From: CADEED01 sp035765415
GTDB taxonomy: Bacteria > Pseudomonadota > Gammaproteobacteria > Steroidobacterales > Steroidobacteraceae
Length of the DNA stretch: 64,000 nt
Direction: 5' to 3'
NCBI GenBank assembly: GCA_035765415.1
Contig: DASTXR010000054.1
Location: 1-64,000, forward strand
The translations under genes and the position numbers were made by a program. Below the pieces are notes generated by a model that saw nothing but the letters and a program-made list of their open reading frames with translations, ran no database searches and had not been told where the DNA came from. This document shows, piece after piece, positions 25,937 through 33,844 of the stretch (position 1 is the stretch's first letter; every line of letters starts with the position of its first letter).

Positions 25937-26344
25937 ATGGCCAGTATTCGCAAGGAGATTCGAATCGACGCGCCCGTGGACCGTGTCTGGGACGCGCTGC
26001 GGGACATCGGCGCGCTGCACACGAAGCTGGTGCCGGGTTTCGTGAAGGACACGCGCATGGAAGGCAACACGCGCGTCGTCACTTTCGGCAACGGCATGGT
26101 CGCGCGCGAAGAGATCGTGAGCGTGGATGCCGCGCAGCGCCGCGTGGCATGGGCGATCGTCGGCCAGCAGTTCCGGCACTACAACGGAGCCGCGTGGGTG
26201 GACCCGGATCCCAGGGGTGGTTCACGTTTCGTCTGGGCGACCGACCTTCTGCCCGACGAGCTCGCGGCGCAGGTCGATCAGATGATGACCGCGGGTATCG
26301 CCGTGGTGAAACAAACCATGGAATCGCCGGCAAAGGCCGCCTGA
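25937..26344 (+). CDS. SRPBCC-fold (polyketide cyclase/START-like) protein
   Basis: A 135-aa cytoplasmic protein with the helix-grip fold that binds hydrophobic ligands (START/Bet v1/polyketide cyclase family). Recognisable parts are IRIDAPVDRVWDALRDIGAL at the N-terminus and FVWATDLLPDELAAQVDQMM near the C-terminus. The ATG at 25937 has ACGGAGG a few bases upstream; the open frame before it is not used. It lies alone, behind a structured leader. Ligand unknown. Confidence 0.88.
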   Translation: MASIRKEIRIDAPVDRVWDALRDIGALHTKLVPGFVKDTRMEGNTRVVTFGNGMVAREEIVSVDAAQRRVAWAIVGQQFRHYNGAAWVDPDPRGGSRFVWATDLLPDELAAQVDQMMTAGIAVVKQTMESPAKAA

Positions 26345-26623
26345 TCTTAGACCTCGGTCGATTGCGTGCTTCGGAGTGCGCGTGTTAGAAAATTGGCGTC
26401 CGAACGCGGATCGGACATGAGCGCGCTGCCCGGAGGGGGTCCTGCAAGAGGACAAGTGGGGTTTCGCGCCGCCGAGCCGACCTTTCGTCGGATTCGGTTT
26501 CGTTCAGCGCCAGCCCTCGCTCGCATTCCTGCGAGCGAGCGGCTGCGCGCGGTGCGGACTCGCGAGCCGCTGCCGCCACAATTCATCATCTTTGCGGCCA
26601 TCACCGGCTGCTAGGCTTCGCAG

Positions 26624-27385
26624 GTGCCGTTTACGATTTCACACGCCGCCGCGGTCCTGCCGCTGCAAAACGCCCGAAGACTGCCCTTGCCGCTTGCTGC
26701 GCTGATGATCGGCAGCATGTCGCCCGACTTCGCGTATTTCCTGCCCGGAGAACCCGCGCGCATGCAGACGCACAGCATCCCGGGAGTGTTCCTGTTCTGC
26801 TGGCCGGTCAGCGTTGCACTCTGGCTCCTGTTCGTTCGCGTGCTCGAACAGCCGACGCGAGCGTTGCTTCCGGAAAGCTGGCGCTCTCGCTTTGCCCCAT
26901 CCGAACGGGAGATTTCCTTCAAGTCGCTGGCCTGGGGCTCGCTCGCCGTCATCGTGGGAGCGTTGACGCATATCGTCTGGGACTCGTTCACGCACCGGGG
27001 GACGGGCGTGGTCGGGGCCATCCCCGCGCTGCGCGAAGTGGCGTTTCACTACGCAGGCTGGCGGATCCGCTGGTTCGTGGTGTTGCAGTACGTGAGTTCG
27101 GTAATCGGGATACTGGCGCTCATGTTCTGGGCCTGGAGGCTGCCTCCCGGCCGCTACCCGCAGCCATCGCTGCTCTCCGTCCCCCACGCAACGCGCGTGT
27201 CATGCGCCGCCATTCTCGTCACGGCTTCGGCAGGCCTCGCGATCGCCGGCTATGTTCTCAATTCCGACACATGGTTCGTACGCCGCGTGTTCCACTTCCT
27301 GATCGGCGGAATGACGGGCTGGGCCGTGGCCTGGCTCGCCATCGCGCTGTGGATAGGCGGAAGAATGCGGGCGATCAAGAGTTAG
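26624..27385 (+). CDS. DUF4184-family integral membrane protein
   Basis: A 253-aa inner-membrane protein with about six helices. The N-terminal FTISHAAAVLPL and the SPDFAYFLP motif near residue 35 are characteristic of DUF4184, and the motif THIVWDSFTHRG adds conserved His and Asp residues that could bind metal. The start is GTG; TAGGCT (26612-26617) ends 6 bases before it and no Shine-Dalgarno is seen, suggesting a leaderless mRNA. The 279 bases upstream (26345-26623) hold no gene. It overlaps the convergent msrA by 11 bases. Confidence 0.85.
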   Translation: MPFTISHAAAVLPLQNARRLPLPLAALMIGSMSPDFAYFLPGEPARMQTHSIPGVFLFCWPVSVALWLLFVRVLEQPTRALLPESWRSRFAPSEREISFKSLAWGSLAVIVGALTHIVWDSFTHRGTGVVGAIPALREVAFHYAGWRIRWFVVLQYVSSVIGILALMFWAWRLPPGRYPQPSLLSVPHATRVSCAAILVTASAGLAIAGYVLNSDTWFVRRVFHFLIGGMTGWAVAWLAIALWIGGRMRAIKS

Positions 27386-28025
27386 CGGCCGCCGGCGAAT
27401 AGCTGACCCCGCAGCCTCCGAGCCCGCAATAACCATTCGGGTTTTTCGCGAGGTACTGCTGGTGATATTCCTCGGCGTAGTAGAACTCGGGCGCGTCCCG
27501 GATCTCGGTGGTGATGGTGGCGCGGTGCGCCATGGTCAGCGCTTCCTGGTAGGAACGCTTGCTGGCTTCCGCGGCCTGGTGCTGCGCGCTGGTGGTCGTA
27601 TAGATAGCCGAACGGTACTGCGTGCCCACGTCCCCGCCCTGGCGCATGCCCTGCGTGGGGTCGTGCGATTCCCAGAAAGCCTTGAGCAGCGTGTCGTAGC
27701 TCAGTTTGTTAGGGTCGTAGACCACGCGCACCACTTCGGTGTGGCCGGTACGACCTGAACATACTTCTTCGTAGGTGGCGTTCGGCGTAAAGCCGCCCGC
27801 GTAGCCCACCGCCGTGGTGACCACACCCGGAATCTGCCAGAACTTGCGCTCCGCGCCCCAGAAACACCCGAGGCCGAACACCGCTTCTTCGAGCCCGCCC
27901 GCGGCCGGCTGCTTGATGTTGCTGCCGTTCACGAAGTGTTTGCCCGACAGCGGCAGCGGCGTGTTACGGCCCGGCAATGCTTCGGTTTCGGCGGGAATGG
28001 TGGTTTTCTTCGAAAGGAGTGCCAT
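27375..28025 (-). CDS. msrA: Peptide-methionine (S)-S-oxide reductase
   Basis: A 216-aa enzyme that reduces methionine-S-sulfoxide in proteins with thioredoxin. The catalytic Cys54 is in GLGCFWGAE, and the recycling Cys residues 200 and 205 are in the C-terminal GYCGLGGCG. GTEVVRV-like and EEYHQQYLAKNPNGYC stretches are typical. The ATG at 28025 has GGAG just upstream; a longer open frame before it is antisense to the next gene. An N-terminal extension of about 45 residues precedes the catalytic core, as in the E. coli-type long MsrA. Its last 11 bases overlap the convergent DUF4184 gene. Confidence 0.97.
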   Translation of the reverse strand: MALLSKKTTIPAETEALPGRNTPLPLSGKHFVNGSNIKQPAAGGLEEAVFGLGCFWGAERKFWQIPGVVTTAVGYAGGFTPNATYEEVCSGRTGHTEVVRVVYDPNKLSYDTLLKAFWESHDPTQGMRQGGDVGTQYRSAIYTTTSAQHQAAEASKRSYQEALTMAHRATITTEIRDAPEFYYAEEYHQQYLAKNPNGYCGLGGCGVSYSPAAANS

Positions 28026-28106
28026 ACGGGGCTCCTGGTATCGCGGGAGAGGACCCGAAGTGTGGGGTCTCAGCGTGCGGTTCTCAACTGCTAGACTGCG
28101 CCGCCG

Positions 28107-28691
28107 ATGACAGAGTCCGCCAGCACACCACGCCTGCGCGCCACATTCGCGATCTACCTCGCCCTGATCGTGGCGACCGCAGTCATTGGCCCGCACGGAA
28201 TCCCGCCGACCTGGCACTACGCCACCGGTCTCGTGGGTTTCGGGTTCGTGGCGGTGGCCTGCCTGGGCCGCATCTGGTGCTCGTTGTTCATCGCCGGACA
28301 CAAGGATGAAGTGCTGGTCACCACCGGGCCCTATGCCCTGTGCCGGCACCCGCTCTACGCGTTCTCCGTGCTCGGCGCGCTGGGTCTCGGGCTCACCAGC
28401 CGCTCCGTCCTGCTGTGCATCCTGGTCGTGGCGCTGATATCCGCGCTCGTGGTCTACGCGGCATCCTGCGAAGAACAGTTCCTCGCCGACACGTTCCCGG
28501 ACGAGTTCAAGGCGTACGTCGCGGCCACGCCGAACAAGTGGCTGCCCGCATCGAGAAAATCGCCATTGCCCGCAACGCTCGATGTTCGCCCTGCCGTTTT
28601 CTGGAAAGCGTTCCTCGATGCCGGTTCGTTCTTCCTGCTGTGGTTGCTGGTGGCGCTGGCCGCGGAGTTCCGCACCTTTCACAATTTCTGA
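28107..28691 (+). CDS. Isoprenylcysteine carboxylmethyltransferase-like membrane methyltransferase
   Basis: A 194-aa inner-membrane protein of the ICMT/PEMT/NnrU group. Four or five hydrophobic helices are visible. The SAM-site signature reads TTGPYALCRHPLYAFSVLG at about residues 72-91 and the second half EEQFLADTFPDEFKAYVA. Bacterial members methylate small hydrophobic substrates or phospholipids; this one's substrate is unknown. TAGACT (28092-28097) lies 9 bases before the ATG with no clear Shine-Dalgarno. It is divergent from msrA. Confidence 0.85.
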   Translation: MTESASTPRLRATFAIYLALIVATAVIGPHGIPPTWHYATGLVGFGFVAVACLGRIWCSLFIAGHKDEVLVTTGPYALCRHPLYAFSVLGALGLGLTSRSVLLCILVVALISALVVYAASCEEQFLADTFPDEFKAYVAATPNKWLPASRKSPLPATLDVRPAVFWKAFLDAGSFFLLWLLVALAAEFRTFHNF

Positions 28692-28728
28692 CAGCGTTCC
28701 GCGTCGCGTGCGCGTAGGCTGGCGCGTC

Positions 28729-29184
28729 ATGAAAGCATTAGCTGCGAAAACCTTCGGCCTGCTGCTCTGCGGCATGTTCGGCGCCGGTATCCTAACTACG
28801 TCCTGCAAGACAGTTTCGCAGCCCGTGAAAGAAGCCTCGCCCATGACACTGCTCGACACGTCATGGCGGCTCACGCAACTCGGTGATGAGGTCATCGAGA
28901 ATCCGCCGGGCGCGAAAGCCGTCAATTTCCTGCTGCAGCCTTCGAACACCGGGCTCGTCGGCTTCTCGGGTTGCAATCGCATGTTCGGCCAGTATGCACT
29001 CGAAGGCTCGTCGCTGAAGTTCGATGGGATGGGCGGCACCCGGATGTTCTGCGAGGCGCACATGGACCTCGAACAGAAATTCCTGGCGATGTTCGGCCAG
29101 GTCGCCGGCTGGAAAATCGAGGGCACCACGCTGCAATTGCTGGACAACACCGGAAAGGCGATCGCCACGTTCAACACACCATGA
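28729..29184 (+). CDS. META-domain lipoprotein, first of a tandem pair
   Basis: A 151-aa protein with a lipoprotein-like signal (FGAGILTTSC) and one META domain (HslJ-type) at about residues 42-150: LDTSWRLTQLGDE, GFSGCNRMFGQY, then EQKFLAMFGQVAGWKIEG. META domains are small envelope proteins linked to heat-shock and antibiotic tolerance. The ATG at 28729 lies 8 bases after TAGGCT (28715-28720) and lacks a Shine-Dalgarno. Its stop overlaps the next start (ATGA), so the two META genes are coupled and arose by duplication. Confidence 0.88.
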   Translation: MKALAAKTFGLLLCGMFGAGILTTSCKTVSQPVKEASPMTLLDTSWRLTQLGDEVIENPPGAKAVNFLLQPSNTGLVGFSGCNRMFGQYALEGSSLKFDGMGGTRMFCEAHMDLEQKFLAMFGQVAGWKIEGTTLQLLDNTGKAIATFNTP

Positions 29185-29987
29185 GAGCGTTCAGCGTATT
29201 GATGCTGTCGATGGCGTTGGCTGCGTGCACGACAGAACTGTTGGCGATGCAGCCAGGCACCAGCAGGCCGCCCGAAGGGCATGCATCGATCAGCGTCACC
29301 GTTTCGTACGGCGCGCAAACGCCGCCGCCGGCCGGCGCGGAACTGCATCTGTCTCTGGAAGACGTATCGCGTGCCGACGCTCCTGCTCACGTCATATCGG
29401 CGACATCGGTCAGCTCATCGTTGTCGTCGCCACTCGAATTCGAAATCACCTACGACCCGTCGGTCATCATCGCGAACCATCGCTACGTGGTTCGCGCCAG
29501 GGTCATGAAGGACGGCGCCGAGTTGTTCGTCTCGGACAAGGCCTATCCCGTGCTCGGCGCTGCGAACATCACCCATCTGCACGTGCTGATGCGTCGCGCG
29601 TCGGCTGCGACGAGCCCTGCATCCGACCAATCGACGGCGCAGCTCGAGAACACCTATTGGAAGCTCATGACTCTCGGCGATGAAAAGGTTGCGTCGCCCG
29701 CGGGTGCGCGCGAAATTCATTTCGTCATGCAGTCCGAAGGACATCGCGTTCATGGATTCGCGGGCTGCAACGGCATGATGGGCAGCTACACGCTGAACGC
29801 CACGCGCCTCGCGTTCAGCCAGATGGGCGGCACCATGATGGCGTGCACGAACGGCATGGAACTGGAACAGAAGTTCCACCAGGTGTTTCCGCGCGTCGCT
29901 GCGTGGAAGATCGAAGGCGAGTCGCTGCAACTACTCGACGCGGCGGGAACGGTGCTCGCAACCTTCGAGTCGCGCTACCTGAGGTGA
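29181..29987 (+). CDS. YbaY-like plus META-domain lipoprotein, second of the pair
   Basis: A 268-aa lipoprotein (signal SMALAACTT). Residues about 35-130 resemble the YbaY/lipo-YbaY domain (SISVTVSYG, AELHLSLEDVSRAD, HRYVVRARVMKDGAELFVSD), and residues about 155-265 are a META domain (LENTYWKLMTLGDEKV, GFAGCNGMMGSYTL, AAWKIEGESLQLL) clearly paralogous to the preceding gene. The combination of a YbaY domain with META is seen in other Proteobacteria. It starts within the stop of the first META gene. A role in envelope stress is inferred from domains only. Confidence 0.88.
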   Translation: MRAFSVLMLSMALAACTTELLAMQPGTSRPPEGHASISVTVSYGAQTPPPAGAELHLSLEDVSRADAPAHVISATSVSSSLSSPLEFEITYDPSVIIANHRYVVRARVMKDGAELFVSDKAYPVLGAANITHLHVLMRRASAATSPASDQSTAQLENTYWKLMTLGDEKVASPAGAREIHFVMQSEGHRVHGFAGCNGMMGSYTLNATRLAFSQMGGTMMACTNGMELEQKFHQVFPRVAAWKIEGESLQLLDAAGTVLATFESRYLR

Positions 29988-29992
29988 AGAGG

Positions 29993-30301
29993 CTACCTGG
30001 CGGGCGCGGCACACTGGTATTGCCGCGTCACCAGCCACTTGCTGCAGTCGGTCTCGATGCCGTCGATGCACTGGCGGGATTCGCCCTTGCGACGCGCATT
30101 GGGATAGCCCCAGTCCTTGCAACGTTCGCGAGCCATTTCCAGGCCCGCGCGCTCATCCAGCTGCGGGCTTTCGTACTTGCGGTATTCATATGACAAGTCG
30201 ACCGTGCCCGCGTCCCGATCGCTGCCGGCTTCATTCCACAACTTGTAGGTGGTGCAGGCGCTGATGAGCGCAAAACTGGCCAGGAGCAGTAGACGGTTCA
30301 T
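29993..30301 (-). CDS. YecR-like small lipoprotein
   Basis: A 102-aa lipoprotein with signal LLLLASFALISACTT. The mature part, with SYEYRKYESPQLDERAGLEMARERCKDWGYPNARR-type composition and Cys residues in ERCKDWGY, RQCIDGIETDC and RQYQC, matches the YecR family. The ATG at 30301 is chosen for the signal. YecR of E. coli is controlled with flagellar genes, but no flagellar gene is near here. It is convergent with the META lipoprotein pair, 5 bases apart, and divergent from the acyltransferase fusion. Confidence 0.75.
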   Translation of the reverse strand: MNRLLLLASFALISACTTYKLWNEAGSDRDAGTVDLSYEYRKYESPQLDERAGLEMARERCKDWGYPNARRKGESRQCIDGIETDCSKWLVTRQYQCAAPAR

Positions 30302-30364
30302 GGACTCACTGTAGCGTTTTTCAGTACCGGTCCGACAGCGGGGTTCTGGTATATATGCCAGCAC

Positions 30365-32302
30365 ATGTCAACGGATCTCCCGGAACAGGTTCCCGGCGCC
30401 GAACGCTCGCAATTTGCCCTGCTGGGCACTCGCCGATTCCTGCCGTTCTTCCTCACCCAGTTTCTCGGGGCCTTCAACGACAACCTGTTCCGCAACGCGG
30501 TGGTGGTTTCCATCACCTTCGGTGCGGCGGCCGCGAGCGGCGCCGGTGTGCTGGCGAACGTGGCGCAGGGCCTCTTCATCCTCCCGTTTTTCCTGTTCTC
30601 GGCGCTGTCCGGCCAGCTCGCCGACAAGTACGAAAAGAGCCGGCTGATCCGCCAGTCCCGCCTCGCGGAAGTGGTGCTCATGCTCTGCGGCGCGGTGGCG
30701 CTGTACATCGGCCAGATTTCGATCCTGCTCGGCGTGATCTTCCTGTTAGGCGTGCTGGCCACCATCTTCGGGCCGCTCAAGTATTCGCTGATGCCGCAGC
30801 ACCTGCGCCAGAGCGAGCTGGTGGGCGGCAACGCGCTCGTCGACGCCGGCACCTTCATCGCCATCCTCGCAGGCACGATCGCCGGCGGCCTGCTCGCCCC
30901 TGCCGCCAGCGGCGGCGCATCGGCGACTGACGACGCGAATCTTGCCGCGGCGGTGACCATGGTGGCCGTGGCGGTGATCATGTACCTGTGCTCGCGCGCC
31001 ATTCCGCGCGCCGAGGCCACCGATCCCGCGCTCAGGATCAACTTCAATCCGGTCACATCGACCTGGGAAGTGATCCGCTTCGCGGCGAAGACCCGCACCA
31101 TCTTCCTGTCGTTGTTAGGCATCTCGTGGTTCTGGCTCGTCGGGGCGCTGTTGCTGGCGCAATTGCCGGCCTACGCGCGCGACGTGCTCGGCGGCGACAA
31201 GACGGTGTACACGCTGCTGCTGGCGGCGTTCTCGATCGGCACCGCCATCGGCTCGCTGGCCTGCGAACGGCTTTCCGGCCACAAGGTGGAAATCGGCCTC
31301 GTCCCGCTCGGGTCCATCGGCATGACGGTGTGCCTGCTCGACCTGTACTTCGAACACCCTGGTGTGCACGCAGCGGGCGCCGCGGTGGTTACGTGGACGC
31401 AGTTCCTCGCCGCGGGCGGCTGGGACATCGCGCTCGACTGCGCGTTGACAGGCATATTCGGCGGCCTGTTCATCGTGCCGCTGTACGCGCTGATCCTGCA
31501 GCGCAGCGCCGAGAGCCATCGCGCTCGCATCATCGCCTGCAACAACATCATGAACGCGGGCTTCATGGTCGTGGCCGCGTTGTTAGCCATCGTCTGGCTC
31601 GAAGTGCTGGAGTTCACCATCCCGCAGCTCTTCGTCCTGGCGGCGGTGCTGAACGCCATCGTGGCGGCCTACATCTACACGCTGGTGCCCGAATTCCTGA
31701 TGCGCTTCCTGTCGTGGGTGCTCGTCAACATCATGTACCGCATCAAGGTGCATGGTCTCGAGCTCATTCCCGAGAAAGGTCCCGTGCTCATCGTCTGCAA
31801 CCACGTGAGCTTCATGGATCCGCTGGTCATCGGCGGCAGCGTGCGCCGGCCGATTCGTTTCGTCATGGACCACAACATCTTCAAGATCCCCGTCATGAGC
31901 TTCATCTTCCGCACCGCGCGCGCGATCCCCATCGCGCCTGCGCACGAGGACCCGGCGGCGTTGCAGAAAGCTTTCGACCAGATCGACGCGGAGCTCGCCG
32001 ATGGCGAGATCGTGTGCATTTTTCCCGAGGGCAAGCTGACGAAACACGGCGAGATCAACGAATTCAAAAAGGGCGTGGAAAGGATTCTCGAGCGCCGCCC
32101 CGTGCCCGTGGTGCCCATGGCGCTGCGCGGCCTGTACGGCAGCTTCTTCAGCCGGCAAGACGGCAAGGCGCCGATGACGAAGCCGCCGCGCCGGTTCTGG
32201 TCGCGCATCGAAGTCGTGGTCACCGCGCCCGTCCCCGGCGACGACGCCAGCGCCACCAGCCTGCAGCAGATCGTCGGCGGCCTGCGCGGCGAGTGGCAAT
32301 AA
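30365..32302 (+). CDS. Lysophospholipid transporter-acyltransferase fusion (LplT-PlsC type)
   Basis: A 645-aa protein joining an MFS flippase domain (residues about 15-430, starting FLPFFLTQFLGAFNDNLFRN, the LplT hallmark) to a PlsC 1-acyl-glycerophosphate acyltransferase (about 445-640). The acyltransferase has the HxxxxD motif NHVSFMD near residue 480, RTARAIPI, and the FPEGKLTKHG motif near 551. Unlike Aas fusions there is no acyl-ACP ligase domain. It probably flips and re-acylates lysophospholipids at the inner membrane. TATATA (30350-30355) sits 9 bases before the ATG. Its stop lies inside a palindromic REP-like hairpin. Confidence 0.92.
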   Translation: MSTDLPEQVPGAERSQFALLGTRRFLPFFLTQFLGAFNDNLFRNAVVVSITFGAAAASGAGVLANVAQGLFILPFFLFSALSGQLADKYEKSRLIRQSRLAEVVLMLCGAVALYIGQISILLGVIFLLGVLATIFGPLKYSLMPQHLRQSELVGGNALVDAGTFIAILAGTIAGGLLAPAASGGASATDDANLAAAVTMVAVAVIMYLCSRAIPRAEATDPALRINFNPVTSTWEVIRFAAKTRTIFLSLLGISWFWLVGALLLAQLPAYARDVLGGDKTVYTLLLAAFSIGTAIGSLACERLSGHKVEIGLVPLGSIGMTVCLLDLYFEHPGVHAAGAAVVTWTQFLAAGGWDIALDCALTGIFGGLFIVPLYALILQRSAESHRARIIACNNIMNAGFMVVAALLAIVWLEVLEFTIPQLFVLAAVLNAIVAAYIYTLVPEFLMRFLSWVLVNIMYRIKVHGLELIPEKGPVLIVCNHVSFMDPLVIGGSVRRPIRFVMDHNIFKIPVMSFIFRTARAIPIAPAHEDPAALQKAFDQIDAELADGEIVCIFPEGKLTKHGEINEFKKGVERILERRPVPVVPMALRGLYGSFFSRQDGKAPMTKPPRRFWSRIEVVVTAPVPGDDASATSLQQIVGGLRGEWQ

Positions 32303-32319
32303 TGGGGACACTCCCCATT
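32301..32319. repeat. Palindromic REP-like hairpin at the end of the acyltransferase gene
   Basis: Perfect 8-bp arms (AATGGGGA at 32301-32308, TCCCCATT at 32312-32319) around CAC. It overlaps the last bases of the TAA stop codon. Sequences of this form recur in many proteobacterial genomes in connection with RAYT transposases; a RAYT is present at 50.2-51.1 kb. It may also end the transcript. Confidence 0.7.
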
Positions 32320-32382
32320 TGCTAGCAAAAGGGGTCGCACCTGGATCACTCGCAAATCCTGAAGTCCGACGTATTCGGCCGC

Positions 32383-32985
32383 GTGCGCCGCGCCGGCAAC
32401 GTCGTCGTTCGTGAGGCGGATCATGCGCGTCCCTGGGCGCGTGCGCTGGCGAGACACCTCATGCGACGCGAACATCGCGCGCTGTCGCGCCTTGCGCTCG
32501 GCGCCGGCATCGAAGGCATCCCCCGCGCCCTGACCCTCGACGCCACGCAGCTCACGCGAAGCTGGATCGACGGCGCGCCCATGCAGATCGCGCAACCCCG
32601 CGACCCTGCCTACTTCCGCGCCGCGCTGCGCCTGCTGCGCAGACTGCACGCCGCCAACGTCATCCACAACGACCTCGCCAAGGAAACCAACTGGCTGGTG
32701 ACTCCCGATGGCCGCCCCGCCCTCGTCGACTTCCAGCTTGCAATGACATTGACGAAACGCGGCGCGCTCGCGCGCGCCCTCGGGCACGACGACCTGCGCC
32801 ACCTGCTCAAGCACAAGCGCACCTATCTTCCCGGGCGCCTCACCGCCCGCGAGATGCGCATCCTCGCGAAGCACTCGCTGGTATCGCGCATCTGGATGGC
32901 CACCGGCAAGAAGGTCTATCTATTCGTGACGCGCAAGCTCCTGCGATGGAGCGACCGCGAAGGCGCGGGAGATCGCCAGCGTTGA
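32383..32985 (+). CDS. RIO/Kdo-kinase-like small protein kinase
   Basis: A 200-aa kinase-fold protein if started at GTG 32383. The catalytic loop is VIHNDLAKETNWL near residue 95 and the metal-binding loop VDFQLA, with DFQ in place of DFG, as in lipopolysaccharide (Kdo/InaA-like) and RIO-type kinases. The glycine-rich loop is not clear. The frame is open back to 32326, and CTG at 32341 has AAGGGG seven bases before it and would add 14 residues (DHSQILKSDVFGRV), so the true start may be CTG. It follows the acyltransferase fusion closely, so a role in membrane lipid or lipopolysaccharide modification fits. Confidence 0.75.
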   Translation: MRRAGNVVVREADHARPWARALARHLMRREHRALSRLALGAGIEGIPRALTLDATQLTRSWIDGAPMQIAQPRDPAYFRAALRLLRRLHAANVIHNDLAKETNWLVTPDGRPALVDFQLAMTLTKRGALARALGHDDLRHLLKHKRTYLPGRLTAREMRILAKHSLVSRIWMATGKKVYLFVTRKLLRWSDREGAGDRQR

Positions 32986-32989
32986 TCGA

Positions 32990-33700
32990 TCACTCCCACG
33001 GCTTGCTCATGATGAAGAGCAGCAATGCATTGCCCGTGCCCAGCACCAGGATGCATCGCAGCGCGATGTTCCACAGCTGCAAGCGTCCAAAAGTGTGAAT
33101 CGCGAAGATGAAGTAGCAAAGCTCGATGGCGAACTTGATCCAGATCACGAATCCACGCGAGAAGCCGAGGTCCACGGGCAACAGCAGGTCCAGGAACGGC
33201 AGCACGGTCCATAACAAACCCACCGTCGGGAATGCATACGTCGCAAACACGTAGATTTCCGACAGCGTGCGACGGCCTCGCGGGAACATCAGGTACCACA
33301 GGCTGCCGAACCAGAAGATGAACAGGAATCTTCCGGCCACGAACCCGCTGAAGTGTGGCTGCCAGTTGAGCACCGAGTCCTGCCCCGTCATCACCGCCAG
33401 CTTGCGCAAGCTCCAGGCGAGGACGAACTGCACGAACACACACGCTGCAAAGTACTGCAGCGGATCGACGATCCTGCTGCGCCGGCCATCCAGATAGTCG
33501 TTGACGACCCCGCCCGGCCAGATCACGCACCCGCGGATGGTGCGCAGGAACCGGCCATCGAAGCGGTACACGCGCTGCGCCACCTCGCGCATGTAGTCGC
33601 CCGTCGTGAGGTGTTTTTCGAAATGTTGCTGGCCGCATTCATGGCAGAACGGGCCTAACAGCAAGGCTCCGCAGTTCCGGCAGCGTTTGCCTTCATACAT
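32990..33700 (-). CDS. DUF3667 membrane protein with zinc ribbon
   Basis: A 236-aa protein. The N-terminus is a four-Cys zinc ribbon (CRNCGALLLGPFCHECGQQ at about residues 7-25), followed by the DUF3667 core (VYRFDGRFLRTIRGCVIWPG, DYLDGRRSRIVDPLQYF) and about five transmembrane helices. The family is widespread in Bacteroidetes and gammaproteobacteria and has no known function. It is convergent with the kinase gene, 4 bases apart. Confidence 0.88.
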   Translation of the reverse strand: MYEGKRCRNCGALLLGPFCHECGQQHFEKHLTTGDYMREVAQRVYRFDGRFLRTIRGCVIWPGGVVNDYLDGRRSRIVDPLQYFAACVFVQFVLAWSLRKLAVMTGQDSVLNWQPHFSGFVAGRFLFIFWFGSLWYLMFPRGRRTLSEIYVFATYAFPTVGLLWTVLPFLDLLLPVDLGFSRGFVIWIKFAIELCYFIFAIHTFGRLQLWNIALRCILVLGTGNALLLFIMSKPWE

Positions 33701-33762
33701 GCCGGTTCACGACCTCCCGCAGAAGAAGGTCGAATATGTGAGAGCCCGGAGAGGTCTGATAG

Positions 33763-33776
33763 GGGACTTTGGTCCC
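33763..33776. repeat. Small hairpin, diverged REP-like element
   Basis: GGGAC (33763-33767) and GTCCC (33772-33776) pair around TTTG. The surrounding GACTTTGGTCCCGGTGC resembles the GACTTTTGGTGCCCGG core of the repeats flanking the RAYT at 50-51 kb. It lies in the 144-base gap between the DUF3667 gene and the ABC permease stop. Confidence 0.45.
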
Positions 33777-33812
33777 GGTGCAATGACGCAACGCAGCAAG
33801 CGCGAGCGTCGC

Positions 33813-33842
33813 AGGATCTTTCGAACCAGGATCCTTCGAACT
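33813..33842. repeat. Two 15-bp tandem repeats
   Basis: AGGATCTTTCGAACC (33813-33827) is followed directly by AGGATCCTTCGAACT (33828-33842); 13 of 15 bases match. The array ends just before the ABC permease stop codon. Confidence 0.75.
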
Positions 33843-33844
33843 AG

